64,000 nt of DNA, taken from positions 64,177,613 through 64,241,612 of the forward strand of contig NC_133172.1 in NCBI RefSeq assembly GCF_040802235.1. The letters run 5' to 3'. Under the pieces are notes generated by a model. The model was not told where the DNA came from and searched no databases. It saw only the letters and a list, made by a program, of their open reading frames with translations. Made by a program: the position numbers and the translations under genes. Each line of letters starts with the position of its first letter. Position 1 is the first letter of the stretch. Shown here in pieces: positions 50,735-63,400 of the stretch. This stretch comes from Manis javanica (Eukaryota > Chordata > Mammalia > Pholidota > Manidae).

Positions 50735-52230
50735 TTTACAGCACAATCCCTCAAAATACCAAAGGCATTCTTCACAGAAAAGCAACTAATCCTACGATTC
50801 ATGTGGAACCACCAAAGATCCCGAATAGTCAAAGCCATCTTGAGAAAGAACAAAGCTGGGGCATCACGCTCCCTGGTTTCAAACTGTACTACAAAGCTAC
50901 AGTGATCCAAACAGTATGGTACTGGCACAAAACCAGACCCACAGATCAACGGGGCAGAACAGAGAGCCCAGATACAAACCCACACATACAGGGTCAATCA
51001 ACATGTGCCAAAGGAGGCAAGAGCATACAATGGGGAAAAGACAGTCTCTTCAATAAATGGTGCTGGGAAAACTGGACAGCTACATGCAAAAGAATGAAAC
51101 TGGACCCATCTCACACCTTACAGAAAAATGAGTTCAAAATGGATTAAAGACCTAAATATAAGACCTGGAACTATAAAACTCCTAGAAGGAAACACAGGCA
51201 GTAAACTTTTGAACATCAGCCTTAGTAATTTTTTTCTGGATATGTTCCCTCAGATAAGGAACCCAAAAGCAAAAATAAACAAGTGGGGCTACATCAAACT
51301 AACAAACTTCCTCATTCCTCACAACTCAACACCAAAAACAAACAATCCAATTAAAAAATGGGCAGAGGACCTGAACATTTTTCCAAAGAAGACATACGCA
51401 TGGTCACCAGACACATGAGAAGATGCCCCACATCACTCATCATCAGGGGAGCTCAGACCAAAACCGCAGCCCAGGCGAGTCCCGCCGGTCAGAGGGGCCG
51501 ATGTCAACAGGCAGGAAATGACAAGCGCTGGCAAGGATGTGGAGAAGGAGGGACCTCGTGCACTGCTGGTGGGACCGCACATGGGTGGAGCCACTGTGGA
51601 AAGCAGTGTGGAGGCTTCTCAAAAAACTGAAAATAGAAATACCATACAATCCAGTAATTCCACTTCTGGGCATCTACCTGAAGAAAAAAAGTTGTTACTG
51701 CTGAAAGATACATGCACCCCCATCTTTATAGAGGCATTATTTACAATAGCCAGGATATGGAAGCGACCTAAGTGTCCATCAGTAGGTGAATGGATAAAGA
51801 TGTGGTATGTATACACAGTGGAATATTACCGAGTCATAAATAAAAAGGAAATCTTGCCATTTGCGACATGGACAGACCTAGAAGGCATTGTGCTGAGTAA
51901 AATAAGCCAGGTGGAAAAAGACAAATACCATAAGGTTCCAGTTATATGTGGAATCTGAAAAACGAAACAAACAAAACAGAAATAGACTCATAAACACAAA
52001 GAATGGAAGGTCGGTTACCCTGGGTGGGGCGATGGGTGAAAAGGTGAAGGGGATAAAGAGCTATCAACTCTAGATTATAAAACAGCGCAGTCACAGCAGT
52101 GGAAGCACAGCCTGGGGAAGGTGCAACGCTGCTGTCTTTGTGTGCTGGCAGATGGTGGCCACACTCGCCATGGCAACCAGTTAGTGACATGTATAACTGA
52201 TGAGTCACTAAGTTAACTGGACAAAAAACC
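50735..52230 (+). mobile_element. 5'-truncated L1 (ORF2 end plus 3' UTR), sense orientation
   Basis: Starts with the last part of L1 ORF2 in broken frames (for example [20 protein letters not shown], about 50875). It continues through the L1 3' UTR (caccaaaaacaaacaatcc, ggaagcgacctaagtgtcc, tatgtggaatctgaaaaacg) to about 52230. It is homologous to the 44.96-46.89 kb copy but in the opposite orientation. Multiple frame breaks; inactive. Confidence 0.85.
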
Positions 52231-52239
52231 CCAGTAGTA

Positions 52240-54100
52240 ACCTCTCTCCCCCAGCCCTGGTCCTTCTCCCGAAGGTCACTAGTCCCCCCGCTTTGCCCTC
52301 CCTGGGAGCAGGGCCACGGTGTAGGAGGCCCCAGGCCTGCCTCCTCTCTATGTGGGGCGCACAGAGTTCCTACTTCCGCCAAAGCCCCTGCTCACCCCAG
52401 CTCCTCTGTGAGCTCTGAGGTGGGAAAGCCCCTGCTGGGCCCCAGCATGGGTATTTGAACCCCTCACAACTGGGGGCTGCCCTTGCTCAAAATCCGGTGA
52501 CTGTGGCTCAGGCTGGAGCGCAGGGTCCCATAGCGGGACAGAGGGTGAGCCTGGGCAGGGACTGCGCCCCACTCTGTGCTCTCCCCGGCCTCAGAACTTT
52601 GAAACCAGTTGGTGGAGGCTTGACTCAAACAGGCCGGGACCCCAGGCAGAACTTCCCCTGATTTCGAAAGTCCCTGTGGCTGTGCCAGAGGACATTCCAA
52701 TCTGAGATGGCTTTTGCTGCTTGTGTAGCTGGGAATGTGGGGGGGCCACATCCCCTGCCCATTGCACATGTGGAGACCAGGGGTCCCAGCCTCTGAGCCA
52801 GGCTAGGGCCGACCCACTCCTAGATGGGGAGCGAGCACTCCCCACCCCTGGACCCAGGTCACTTTGCACCCCAGGGAAGCAGAGCGGTGGGCAGAGACTG
52901 AGAGAAACCGTGTGTGGGGGAACCCTGGGTCCACAGGTGACAGGCTGACAGCTGCCTGAGGCTGTGGGCTCGGTGGGAGGGGCGCAGATGCCCCCATGAG
53001 CCCCACGCTGACTTCCTCCTCATCTCTTCACTCCACCCTACCACCGATGCCAACACCCTGCCCAAGGTAGCCCCCATGCACTGTCCCGGGGACCCTGACT
53101 GCCTGTCGCCCAGCACAGGCCCCACCTAGGCCCAGCTGTGGGACCACGAGTGCACGCAGGCCCCACGACGTGGCCTGTGGTCTGCAGAACGACAGCCAGC
53201 TGCCATGTGTAAGGCATTAACCCTCCCTCAGCACATCGCTAAGGGCCCTGGGGGAGTGTTTTTAAGAGGTGGCTTTTTTTGTGAGAGGGAAGCTGGTTGG
53301 AGAGTTCAGGGGAGGAATGGAAAGTGAGAGAAACAGAGACAACCCTGCAGGCCTCCAGACGAGGCAGGACTGGCCTCCTGCTCAGGGCGTCTTGGGCTCC
53401 CCGACTCCTCTCACCGCTGGAAAGCCGCCTAATGGGGAGTGCCCACTAGTGCACCCATAGGTGGGCACCACTGTTTGCCCAGTGAGGCCACCGAGCTCCA
53501 CCTGGGGCAGACAGACAAGTTCATCAGTACCAGGCAGGTGAGTACACGGTGGGCCTGGCTGGCTGGGTTCAGGGCTTCTCAGGTGGTGGGTGGAGGGCAA
53601 GATGAAACGAGGGCATCAGTGTCATGCAGAGGGGGCAGAGGGTTGCCTCTGGGGCGGGGAGGATGGGACGGGGCCTCAGCAGAGCCTCTGGGGGTCCCTG
53701 GGGGATGACTCCTGATGCCGTGTGCGGGCAGGCCACGGGGCCCAGAGCGGTGGCGCAGCTGGCAGGGCCATGCAGTCATCCGGGGGAGAGTGGGGGCCCC
53801 AGGTGGACAGAGGTGTTGCTCATGAGGACCCTGGGGAGCAAGCCTTCTGGAGGGCAGAGGGCAGGGTGGTGGCCCCATGCTGGGCATAACAGTGGAGGGT
53901 CCTGAGGCCTCAGGGGCCTGGGAGGACAGCTGCGGGCACCTGTGGGCCCTGCGCCTTCCTGAGACGCAGCGCTGTGCCTGGTTCCCTCCTCCCCCACCCT
54001 CCCAGTGACCCCCCCACCGGCTGGCTATGGGGGGTTGTCACAGGGGCTGAGGCAGAGCTACGGGCACCGAGGTGGGCCCTGAGGACCGGGCAGGCACAAT
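52240..54100. other. RPL13-DPEP1 interval, no gene seen
   Basis: GC-rich unique sequence with no supported exon or recognisable repeat. Confidence 0.45.
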
Positions 54101-54129
54101 GACACAGGAACAAGGTCCCCACCCTGTGC

Positions 54130-54680
54130 TGAGTGTGCATGTGATGGGGTGTGTACGCTTGTGCTTTGTGTACATGGGCGGACAGACTTGGATGGGTCTG
54201 CATGTAGTCATGTCTATGTGCTTATGTTTGTGTATCTCTGGGCACACATCTGGGTGTCTGAGTGTATGGCCCTCATATGTGAAAAGCACTCGTGTGTTTC
54301 TGAGCATGTACGCTTGTCTGCACAGGCAGGTGTGGGATGTGTGCGAGTATTCTCTTTTGTGAGGTTTGTGTGCATGTATGTGCAAGTGTGTGGGCCATGG
54401 GTAGGTGTGCCTACATATGTCTGCTTGTGCAGATGGGGCACCATCTAGACATGCATGTGGATGGAGTCTGCCATGGTGGTGCGGATGGGGAATGGGCGCA
54501 CTTGTGTGCATGTGATCTGTGTGTGCGTCTGTGTGACCATACACACGTATGTGGGGTATGTCAGCCTGTCTTTCCTGTGTGCATGTGGGGGGTGTTTCTG
54601 CATATGCTCCTGTGGCCCAGGTAGACGTGTGGTTAGCTGTGTGTATATCTCACACACCATAGCATGTGTGTTTGTGAAGG
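54130..54680 (+). repeat. Degenerate TG-rich tract
   Basis: About 550 bp made largely of imperfect TGTG, GTGTGT and CATGTG words (for example tgtgcatgtatgtgcaagtg). It looks like an old, expanded and mutated (TG)n microsatellite. The open frames over it are by-products of the composition. Confidence 0.7.
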
Positions 54681-54689
54681 ACGCTGGGT

Positions 54690-56640
54690 GGTGCCTTTTG
54701 GAGCTCCGTGCTGCTATGGACAATCTCCAGGCTCGGTCTCCAGTGCCCCTCACCTGCTGTTGGCCCAGCCTACATGAGCTTGAGTGCAGCTGAAGCCCTG
54801 GTGGGAGGGGCCTCTTTGCACCCGAGGTCACAATGCAGTTTTGGTAGAATAAACCTTGGTGAACTCCAGCTGAAAATTTATTCCCTGGGGCTTCCATGAT
54901 GGGACCTGAGGATTCCAGGCCTGCTGGTGGCCCTCTGGCCTGCCTGTCATCAGATTTTTAAGAAGGTTCTGCCATCCAGCTGGGCCTTAGCTGTTCCCTG
55001 GACAGGGAGAGCAATTTGCTTTGACTCTTCATGGCTGCCTCTCTGCGGCTCTGGTAGAGATTTAACAGCACTGTTTAGTTTTTGTGTATTTTCACTTTGC
55101 TCCATTTGTTTATGGCAAATGATGCTAATTTTCTAACTAATACTATTCTCCTTATTTAAATAAAAAGGATACAATTTAAGGTAAACCATTAAGTGGCTCC
55201 TCTGAGAGCAGAGCTTGAGGCAAGGGTTGAGTGCAGAGAGCATCTTTGGGAAGTGACTACAGGGCTGGAAATAAAGAAAGTCTGAGACAGGGCATCATCG
55301 AGTGGTCGGAGGAGGTCCTCCCAGGGACCAGCTGGGAAAAGCGTTTGTCCACCGGCTTATATTCTCTTGGTGGAGGACCTCCCACACAAACCTGTGGGAG
55401 GCTCCCCGGCATCTGTGTGAGACTGAGAGGTGAGTCAGCCACAAGAAGTTTCTTTACTGAAAGGAAACAACTGTGAGGTGCAGAGAAGGCGACGGTCCCC
55501 GGAAGGAGCTCCCGGAGGCGGCAGGGGGGCTGCCTCACACTCCCTGAGGCCAGGGCCGCCCGCCCCACGCCTCAGTTCTCTGTAGCTGCGGGCTCACAGT
55601 GATCGTCAGTTACTGCGCGTGTTTCCTTTGGGCTGGGAAGCCCTCGCCAGGGTCCAGTGGGGCCAGCTGGTCTTTGGCCCACAGCATCAGCACCTCCACT
55701 GGGAGACCCAGAGATGGGGCTGGGCTCCCCTGAGGGCAGAGCCGGGCTGTCTTCTAGGGCAGAGCCAGGCTGCACCGAGAGCAGCTCCGACCACTTCCCA
55801 GAGGGGCGCTCCGGGAGGCCGAGTCAGGAGGGAGCATGGCAGCCCCGTGCCCGCTGCCCGCTAGGAGGCACTCCCCAGGCTACTGAACCCTCCCTGTAAT
55901 GGAAGCCTGTGGGATGCAGCCATCTGGGAAATGCCCTCTGCCATAGCCAGGAGTCAGAGCCCAAGGCTGTGCTGGTTCCAAAGTGTGCCACGGGGCTGTG
56001 CCATGCACCAGCAGCCAGAGCAAGCGGAGGAGGGCTCCCAGCCGGGCTACATCTGCCCCACCACCAGGTCAGAAGGTCGGACAGGCACGGGCACTTCCCA
56101 CCCTGCGCATCAGGTGAGGAATCCAGGACACCCCCAACGCCAGGGGCAGCTCCCACCAGCAGTTCCTGGGAATGAGATATTACACAGGAAGGGTGGCCAT
56201 GAAGCAGAGAACGAGCCCCACTGGGAATATTTGTGGAGTAGAAACCAGACAGGGGCTCAGCTCAAACACTGCAGGCGAGATGCTGGAAGTCAGAAAGATG
56301 GACGAACGGGGCTTTGTGGGAGCTGGAGGCAGAGTTCACGCCCACTGCCCACTCAGGAACGCATGAGCCTGGGAGCCACAGCCAGATGAAGGACACCAGG
56401 GTCCCTGGGAAATATTTCTTATGGGTTCAGAGTTGCTGTTAAAAGTGCTCATGTTGAGGTCGGGCACTGCGCCCCCACCCCTTGCTCACTTGGCCTGATG
56501 CCAGGAAGACGGCCTGCTGCTTGACCATTAAACGTGAGCCGATGGAGGCCGCCCGCTGCTCCAAGGAAGCCTGCAGACGCAGCAGAGGATGGGAAAAGTG
56601 AGTCTGGAGGGAAGAGATTATCGCCCGGTAAACAGGAAAA
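54690..56640. other. RPL13-DPEP1 interval, no gene seen
   Basis: Mixed GC-rich sequence with an AT-rich patch near 55070-55190. No exon is supported. Confidence 0.45.
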
Positions 56641-58970
56641 CAAATCCTCTAACTGATATCAGACAATACCAGTTCTATGCCAAGACAGGGTGCCGGGGGG
56701 AATCACTAAGGAAAACATGAGAAACCACTCCTGGGAGATTAAATATGTAATTCCTGGCAGAAAACATCAAATAAACATACTGGAAGTAAAAATTTAGGAA
56801 ATCTAGCACACAGAACAAACACATAGAAAACCTAAAGAGAAACACCTGGGAGACAAAAAAGATGAAGCCAGGTGGGTCCAGCATCTGATTAAGAGCAGGT
56901 GCCAGGAAAAGCGGACAGAGCAGGCGGGGCAGGGGCCTGGAGCACAGCCCTGGACCAAAGGCAGAGAGAGACCAACGGCCCGTGAACCTGAACGCTGAGC
57001 TCCCTGAGTGGAAAGCAGAGCCTCAGACTGAGGCCCGTCGCTGAGAGACGGTGGCCCTGAGGACAGAGGCGGCTCCGAGGGATCACGCAGGAATCCTCAG
57101 GGAAGTGGCTTATGACCCTCAAGTGCGTGTCCGGGACAGTGGGGTTGGCTATGAGGGCAGAACAGAGACATGAGTGGACACTCAAGGACTCAGAATTTAT
57201 TTCCCTCACACCCACTCGGGGGAGGGAGCTGAGGTCCAGCTCTGACGAAATAGAACACACAGCAGACGGAGGAACACCGCAGAGGAGACTGTAGGGTCGA
57301 AGCCGCGTGAGGTGCGAGGCTCAGGCTTAGAAGGCTGTGGAAATGTGATCACAGTCCCAGCGGAAGGGACTTGCAGCAGGCAGGTTCCAGGGCTGCTGAC
57401 AGCGGCTGGGTGCACAGGCCTGGACGAAGCACACCCCGTGGGGCTGCCTGACACCTTCCGTTTTCCAGAGATGCTGAGGCTGAGGCCTGGCAGGCAATCA
57501 CACACAGGCTGGCCCCAAGCCCACTCAGCCCTACCGCCTCGCCACCCCACAGAGAACGGGACTGGTTGGGGGGTCTCCACACAGGGCTGCTTCTGGCGTG
57601 AACCGCAGGCTGCTCGCTGTCCGGGCCTGGGAACTCGACTGTGCGGACAAGGGTGTGCCGTGTGGTCTTGGCTCTCTCCTCGAGGACCCTCAAGTAGCAC
57701 CTGAGGAAGCGGCCCCCAGCCAGGCCCTGGGAACGCTGTACTCTGTCAGCTTGCCGGCCCCTCTGCGCCCAAGTTAGGGAACAATGTGAGTGTCGGGGTG
57801 AGACCAGTGCCCTGGAGGACCGTGTGGGGCTGGGCTTCCTTTCCAAGGAGAAGTCAGGATACACGCCCCATCTTTACTTGAACATTTTGTATTTTGTTAA
57901 TCATGGACTTTTTTTTTTTTTTTGCAGATTTTTGCTTGAGATAGTGCATTAAAAATTATCTCAGTGAGGTTTTGGTGACCCCCCCACCTTGAAATTAGCA
58001 ACTGAGGGAGGGCACCCCACCCAGCCCTGCGCTGCCTGAAGGTCAAGGGTTGGACTGTGAGCCCACAGGAGAGCTCAGGGGAGCAGCAGACCCGTCAGGG
58101 GACCAAGGCCGGCAGGCGGTTCCAACGGGGGGGCTTTGGGGGGAATATGAGGAGTGATGGAGACCCTCAGGAAGCCGGGAAGGGTGTATCTGCCACCCTG
58201 CACTCCGGGCTGAGGGCTCTTCTTTTAGGCTTGCAAACTAATGAGGTATTACAAAGGGATGGGCAGAGGATTTAAAATATTTTGAACAACTAAAGAAATG
58301 AATTCTAAATTTGGAAATGGAGAGGTCAAATGAAGTGTCAGGCAGGTTTCAAAAGACAAATGTGTGGACTTGTCTTGGGAGGACGAGGGGCCGCAGTGGG
58401 AGGCACACACTTAAAACGGCATCAGGCCAGCGTGCTGGAGGCTGCCAGAGGGCATCCAGGCGCATTCCCGTGGGCGAGGATGCTGCCTGCCCGGGAAACG
58501 TCAAGGAAGTACTGCAGACAAGTGAGAAATGCGTCAGAATAAACATGTCAAGACAGGAAAAATAAAGAGAAACAATCTAGGAAAACAGGCAGTGATGTCA
58601 TTGAATGAATGCCTGGGCTCTGTGTGTTGAAAGGGAAGCACAGATTCGCGACAACCCTTAGAAATATGAGGGTAAATGCCAGCAAAACAGAGATACACAG
58701 AAGGACACGAGCTGTGAAGCTGGGGACTTGGAATGACCTGAGGAAGCCCATGGAAGCAAGAAAGAACAGAGGGCTGGGACGCGCGGCAGCCCCGGAAATG
58801 ACCTGAGACAAGCCCGGAGCAGGGCCCTGTGGTACCGTCACGCTGCCCTAAACGATCAGACAAAGATGCTCAGGTGAGCTTAAGAAATAAATTACAATTA
58901 CATGCTCTGTCAAGAAAACCCAACACTGAAACAAAAAGGATAAGAAACAAGTTGAAAATAAACAGAATAG
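56640..58970 (+). repeat. Probable HAL1/L1M relic
   Basis: A-rich on the + strand, with the order of a half-L1 element: 'tggaagtaaaaatttaggaa', 'aacacctgggagacaaaaaa', 'caggtgggtccagcatctga', 'ccaggaaaagcggacagagc', 'ctcaaggactcagaatttat', cctcacacccactcggggg, and later 'gaaatatgagggtaaatgcc'. GC-rich stretches in between may be drift or other insertions. Assigned from recalled consensus wording. Confidence 0.5.
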
Positions 58971-60300
58971 CATGGGCTGGGCAGATGCTGTAAGCAGAGC
59001 AGGGCACGACCAGGAGCAGTTCTGGAGGAACTGGCCCTCCTGGAAAGGCGTGTCCTCTGCGGTTGTGCCACTGGCGAGGCAGGCCAAGGGTGCGTGGTGG
59101 GCAGAGGGTGCGTGTCCCCCCAGTGTAGACCCCTGCCTCCAGCCAGGTGGGCTGCCTGGTGTGGACATGCTGTGTCCAGGCCGGCCTGGGACCAATCCCA
59201 GTCCACCAGGGGGGCCTCTTGTGCACAGATGAGGTCTGACCCAATGGCCTGGCATCAAGGACACCCCTGCAGGGTTGGGGGCTCCTGGCCAAGGGACATG
59301 GGGCTGGGAGGAAAGTCCTCGGTGGGGTCTGGGTGCAGAGGCCTGGGCCCCAGGACTCAGCTAATAGTGGCAGGCCAGGGGCTGGGACTTAGGCTGGAGG
59401 AAGGGACTGGGCTAGTCCCTGATGGGGGTGAGGGTGCAAGGGAGGACACCTACCTGTGAACGGGGTTCCGCGGGCAGTTCTGCAGCTGGTCTGACGCTCT
59501 CCAGGGGCAGAGGTGTCAGAGGGCCCACCTGTCCCAGCAAGACCATTCAGCTGCCCCTCCAGGGCCTGCCCAGCTCACCCACCCCTCTTCCTGCCTCCTT
59601 CCCAGCGGGCCTGGTTCCGGTCTGGTCCTGTCTGGCTGCTCTCTGGAGCCCTGGAAGCTGTCCCAGCCGTGGAATCAGAATCCACTGGTACCTGGTCAGT
59701 TCTTGGAAGCTCTCAGGAGACTTGTGTTCAGCAAAGCTGGCAAAGAGCCCAGCTCCAAGGAAGCATGGCACTCAGGCTCCTGCCCCCAAACCCCAAAGTC
59801 CAACCTGCTCCATCAGAAGCCTGCAGGGTGTGTGTCACTGTGATGCGAAGGGGCTGCAGGCCAGGAACCAGGGTGCGGGTGGGGCACCCCCTTGGGGTTG
59901 CACTCCATCTTTTCTGGTGAGCGCTGCAAAACCTTTTACAGGCAAAAGAGGTCCGTTGCAGGAGCATGCTGCTGGAGGCTTTAATTCTGCTGGCAGATCT
60001 CAGACAGGCTCCAGGTCCTGGGGCAGTGAAGGCAGGAGAGCTACCAGCACCGGCCGACCACCCGCCCTGGGCCACCCCTCTGAGCCTGTCACCCTTTCAT
60101 CTGGCCTCTGGGCCCTCTCTGGGGTCAGCAGCCTCTTACTATGCCTCTGCTCAGCCCGACAGCAACACCCAGACCGCGGGTCTAGCACCTTCTGTACCCA
60201 CCCTCCCTGGGAATGCTGGTTACTGATTGAACACCAGGAGCCTTAAATGGGAACTCCTGGCAGGGATCACCTGGACCAAAGGCTTCTACTCTCTCTCCAG
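58970..60300. other. DPEP1 upstream region / intron
   Basis: No coding exon is seen. Human DPEP1 has non-coding 5' exons upstream of its start codon. Any here cannot be recognised from sequence alone. Confidence 0.4.
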
Positions 60301-60495
60301 CCACACAGAGCCGCGCCCCCCGGCTTGCGCTTCCTCGTGCACACAGCCGGCCAGGCCAGCAGACGCACAGAAGCAGGGCCCTGGGCCTGTCATGTGGCAC
60401 AGCTGGTGGCTCTGGCCCCTAGTGGCCGTCTGCACTTCAGACCAGTTCCAGGATGAGGCTGAGAGAATCATGAGGGGCACACCTGTCATTGACGG
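60301..60495 (+). CDS. DPEP1: DPEP1 first coding exon, with 5' UTR part
   Basis: A good acceptor (ttctactctctctccag, ending at 60300) suggests the exon begins at 60301, giving 91 nt of UTR before the ATG at 60392. It encodes the signal peptide and VIDG. Donor gtaagt at 60496, phase 2. Confidence 0.85.
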
Positions 60496-63400
60496 GTAAG
60501 TGGCCCCTGGGCAGGGCTGGGGCGGGCTGGGCGAGGGAACTTGGCGCAAGGCTGGGCTCCTTTGACCTGAGACCAGCACTGGCCCATCTCTGCTGGACTA
60601 GTTCCCTCGTGGGGTCTGTTAGGGCCCCCAAAGGCTTCAGCTGCCAAGGGCCTGTGAGGAGCAGGACAGGAAGGAAGCAGGTGGCAAGGTGGGCCCTTGG
60701 CAGCTCCCAGGATGCCCCTTGGCCTGGCCCCATCTGCCCCCCAGGTCCCAGGGTGGGTCCTGGGCTTGGGACGTTGGGGCCTGGCCAGGGTCATGTCTCT
60801 GACTAACTCGGTGGCCAAAAGGAGCCTCCTTCCTCCCCTAGAGCTGCAGGTGAGGGGGGCATCTGCACAGGCCCCCAGGAGGCCCCTCCCGGCCCTTCTG
60901 ACCTGCTCCCTGAGGCCCTTCCTCACACCCCTCCCTGCCGCATGTCCATTTCAGGGTGGCCCCTCGGGTGTGAGGTCCCCGGGTCACCTCTGTGCTATAT
61001 GCCCAGCTTGACATCACCGTGGTGCCCAGTAGCATTGCACCTCAATGCCCCAACAAGTCTGCACCTACAGTTCCCACAAACCCCTGGTGACCGGACCCTG
61101 GTGACACCTGATCTCCTCTGATGTCACAGACAGCCTGGGTGGCCCCGTCCCCTCCAGTTCATCCTCACCCCTGCTCCACCCGTGCTGGGTCTCCTGCCGT
61201 GCGAGCCTCTCACCACCCCCCTCCCACCAGTCAGGCCTGGTCTCAGCCGCAGCCAAGACGGACCCCTGGGATTCCTATCCTCCCGGCCCAGCACCCTCCA
61301 CCCACCAGGGCTCCCTCTGAGCTCAGGGTCCGGGCCTGAGTCCTCCCGGCGGCCCCCAGGGACCACCAGCCTTGCCGCCCCACCCTCCTCGGTGCCCCCA
61401 GAAGGCCTCGCGCTGTCTTTGCTCTGCCCCATGCCCACTTGGCTGCCTCAGCCCCTCCAGGGCTTTGCTCAGGGCCCTTGGCAGCCAGGCCTTCCCAGAC
61501 TCCTGGGAAAACACCACCGGCACTGGCCCAGCCCGCCCCCTCCCACTCCCGCTTTCTTTCCTGCCACAGCCTCAGGCACACCAGCTCAGAACAGATGCTT
61601 GATTCCCCGCCTGCCAGCCCAGAGTGGCACCTGGCCCACTCAGGCGCTGAGCATTAGGGGGCACCCATGTGTGTCTGGCACATGATAAGTGCTCGATAAA
61701 TGCTACAATCATTACTAATTGGCAGATGCCTCTAGGCTTTATTGGACAAAACTTCTGTGAGAAAAGCAGAGAAAATGGGCTGTCCTGTTACACAGAAACA
61801 TCAGGGACCAAGGCAGCCCCACAGGAGGAGGAGGAAGGGCCAGCCTGTGGGGACGAGGCAGCGGGGGCAGGGGGCGGGTGAGCAGCAGCTGCCTGTCAGG
61901 GGCAGAATAGCCATACGGCCACACCCAGCCACCTGGGGGCAGGAAGCATCTTCACTCTAAACGTTACCAAGGAAAAGGAGATTGGATGAGGGGCGACCAG
62001 CAGTCTTTCTGCAACAACTGGCTGTCACTCAGCACATTCCAGAGCTCAGAATCCTTACCTCCCCGCTTCTGGGTAGGAAGGCGGGGTCCTCGAACCACTG
62101 CTGAGGACCTGCCCAGGCCACACTGATAAGGAGGGTGGGTCTGGGAGGCTCCAGAACACGGTGTTGACCTCAGGGTGGAAGCAGCCACTGCCCCCACTTG
62201 GGGCTCCAGTGAAGGGCGGAGAGCAGTGCCCCGCACTCCAGGTGGGGCCAGACTTCCTAGACAAGCTGGGGCTTCCTCCCAGCCAAGGAGTAAAGTCCCT
62301 CAGGGCCCTGCCCAGCCACCCAGAGGGCACTCAGAGGCAGGGTAATGAGGCTGTGCGAGCTGGCCCACCCCTGTGCCCTGCTCTGCCAGGGAGGGCACAG
62401 GGGTCTCAGGAAGCACAGCTGGGGCGGGAGCTCCTCCCCACACGGCCAGCTAGCTTTGGAGAAGCTGAGCCCTGGGTGGGGACCTGGGCCCAGGGCCCCC
62501 AAATAATGGTAATATTAGTCTCAGCTTTGCTCTCCTAGGGTGCACGAGACGTGCCCAGGGTACAGATGGAGAAACCGAGGCAAGAGCCAGGCTTTGACAT
62601 GGGATCTGCCTGGGGGTGAGGACCCAGTGCTGGTCCTGTGGGGGGCGCTCTCGAAAGCTAGGGCAGCCCCTGCGGCCCTGCGACTGCACCCCAGCTATAG
62701 AGCGGTGACCCTGAGATGGGGTCATGGTGAGGGAGAAGGCAGTGGGCCCTCAGGGCACCAGGATGAAGCCCCCTCCAGGCTTCCTCACAGTCCCCTTGTC
62801 ACCAGTTTAGGGGGCCAGCCAGGGCACCCCTACATGTCCCCATGGTGCACTGGCTGGTTAAAGCGCATACTCCCCCTGGCCGGTCTGGGCTGGACCTGTT
62901 TCTCATCCTCCCAGGCGCCATGCACTTCCACATATGGAACTTAGGGAGCCAGCTCCCCAGCAGTCTGTCCCTGGGTCAACCTCTGGTCTCCCTCTGAGCT
63001 CTGTTCAGGCAGCCCTGCCCCCACGGAGTGTTGCCCGCTTCCCCTCCTTCTCCCTCCCCTCCCCTCCCTGCTCCTCCCCGCCCACCAGCCCAAGTGCTCA
63101 CCCCACTGGTTCCTGGGGAAGCCTCAGAGGGCCAGGGTCCTTTGACACACACACAAGGACATGCTCGGAGATGGTGGGGGCTGCCCCAGGGGTGGAGGCA
63201 GTAGAGGGCTGGGGTCCCCCAAATACTGCACTGCTCCTCCAGGAGGACAGGGTGGGGAGCAAGTTGCAAGCTATGCCCCCAACTTCCCACCCATCCCTGC
63301 AGGGGAAGGGCTTCCTCTTTGGCCTGTGAAGCTGTCAGGGGTGCAGCGAGCTGGGCCCCACCCCCAGCCACCCTTAGGTCCCCAGCCTTGCTCGGGGGAG

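Noticed and set aside
50803-51958. Open frames with reverse-transcriptase-like sequence
   Set aside because: They belong to a truncated, frame-broken L1, not to a host gene.
54072-54793. Cys/Val/His-rich open frames, considered as a keratin-associated-like protein
   Set aside because: They are translations of TG-rich repeat DNA in several frames on both strands.
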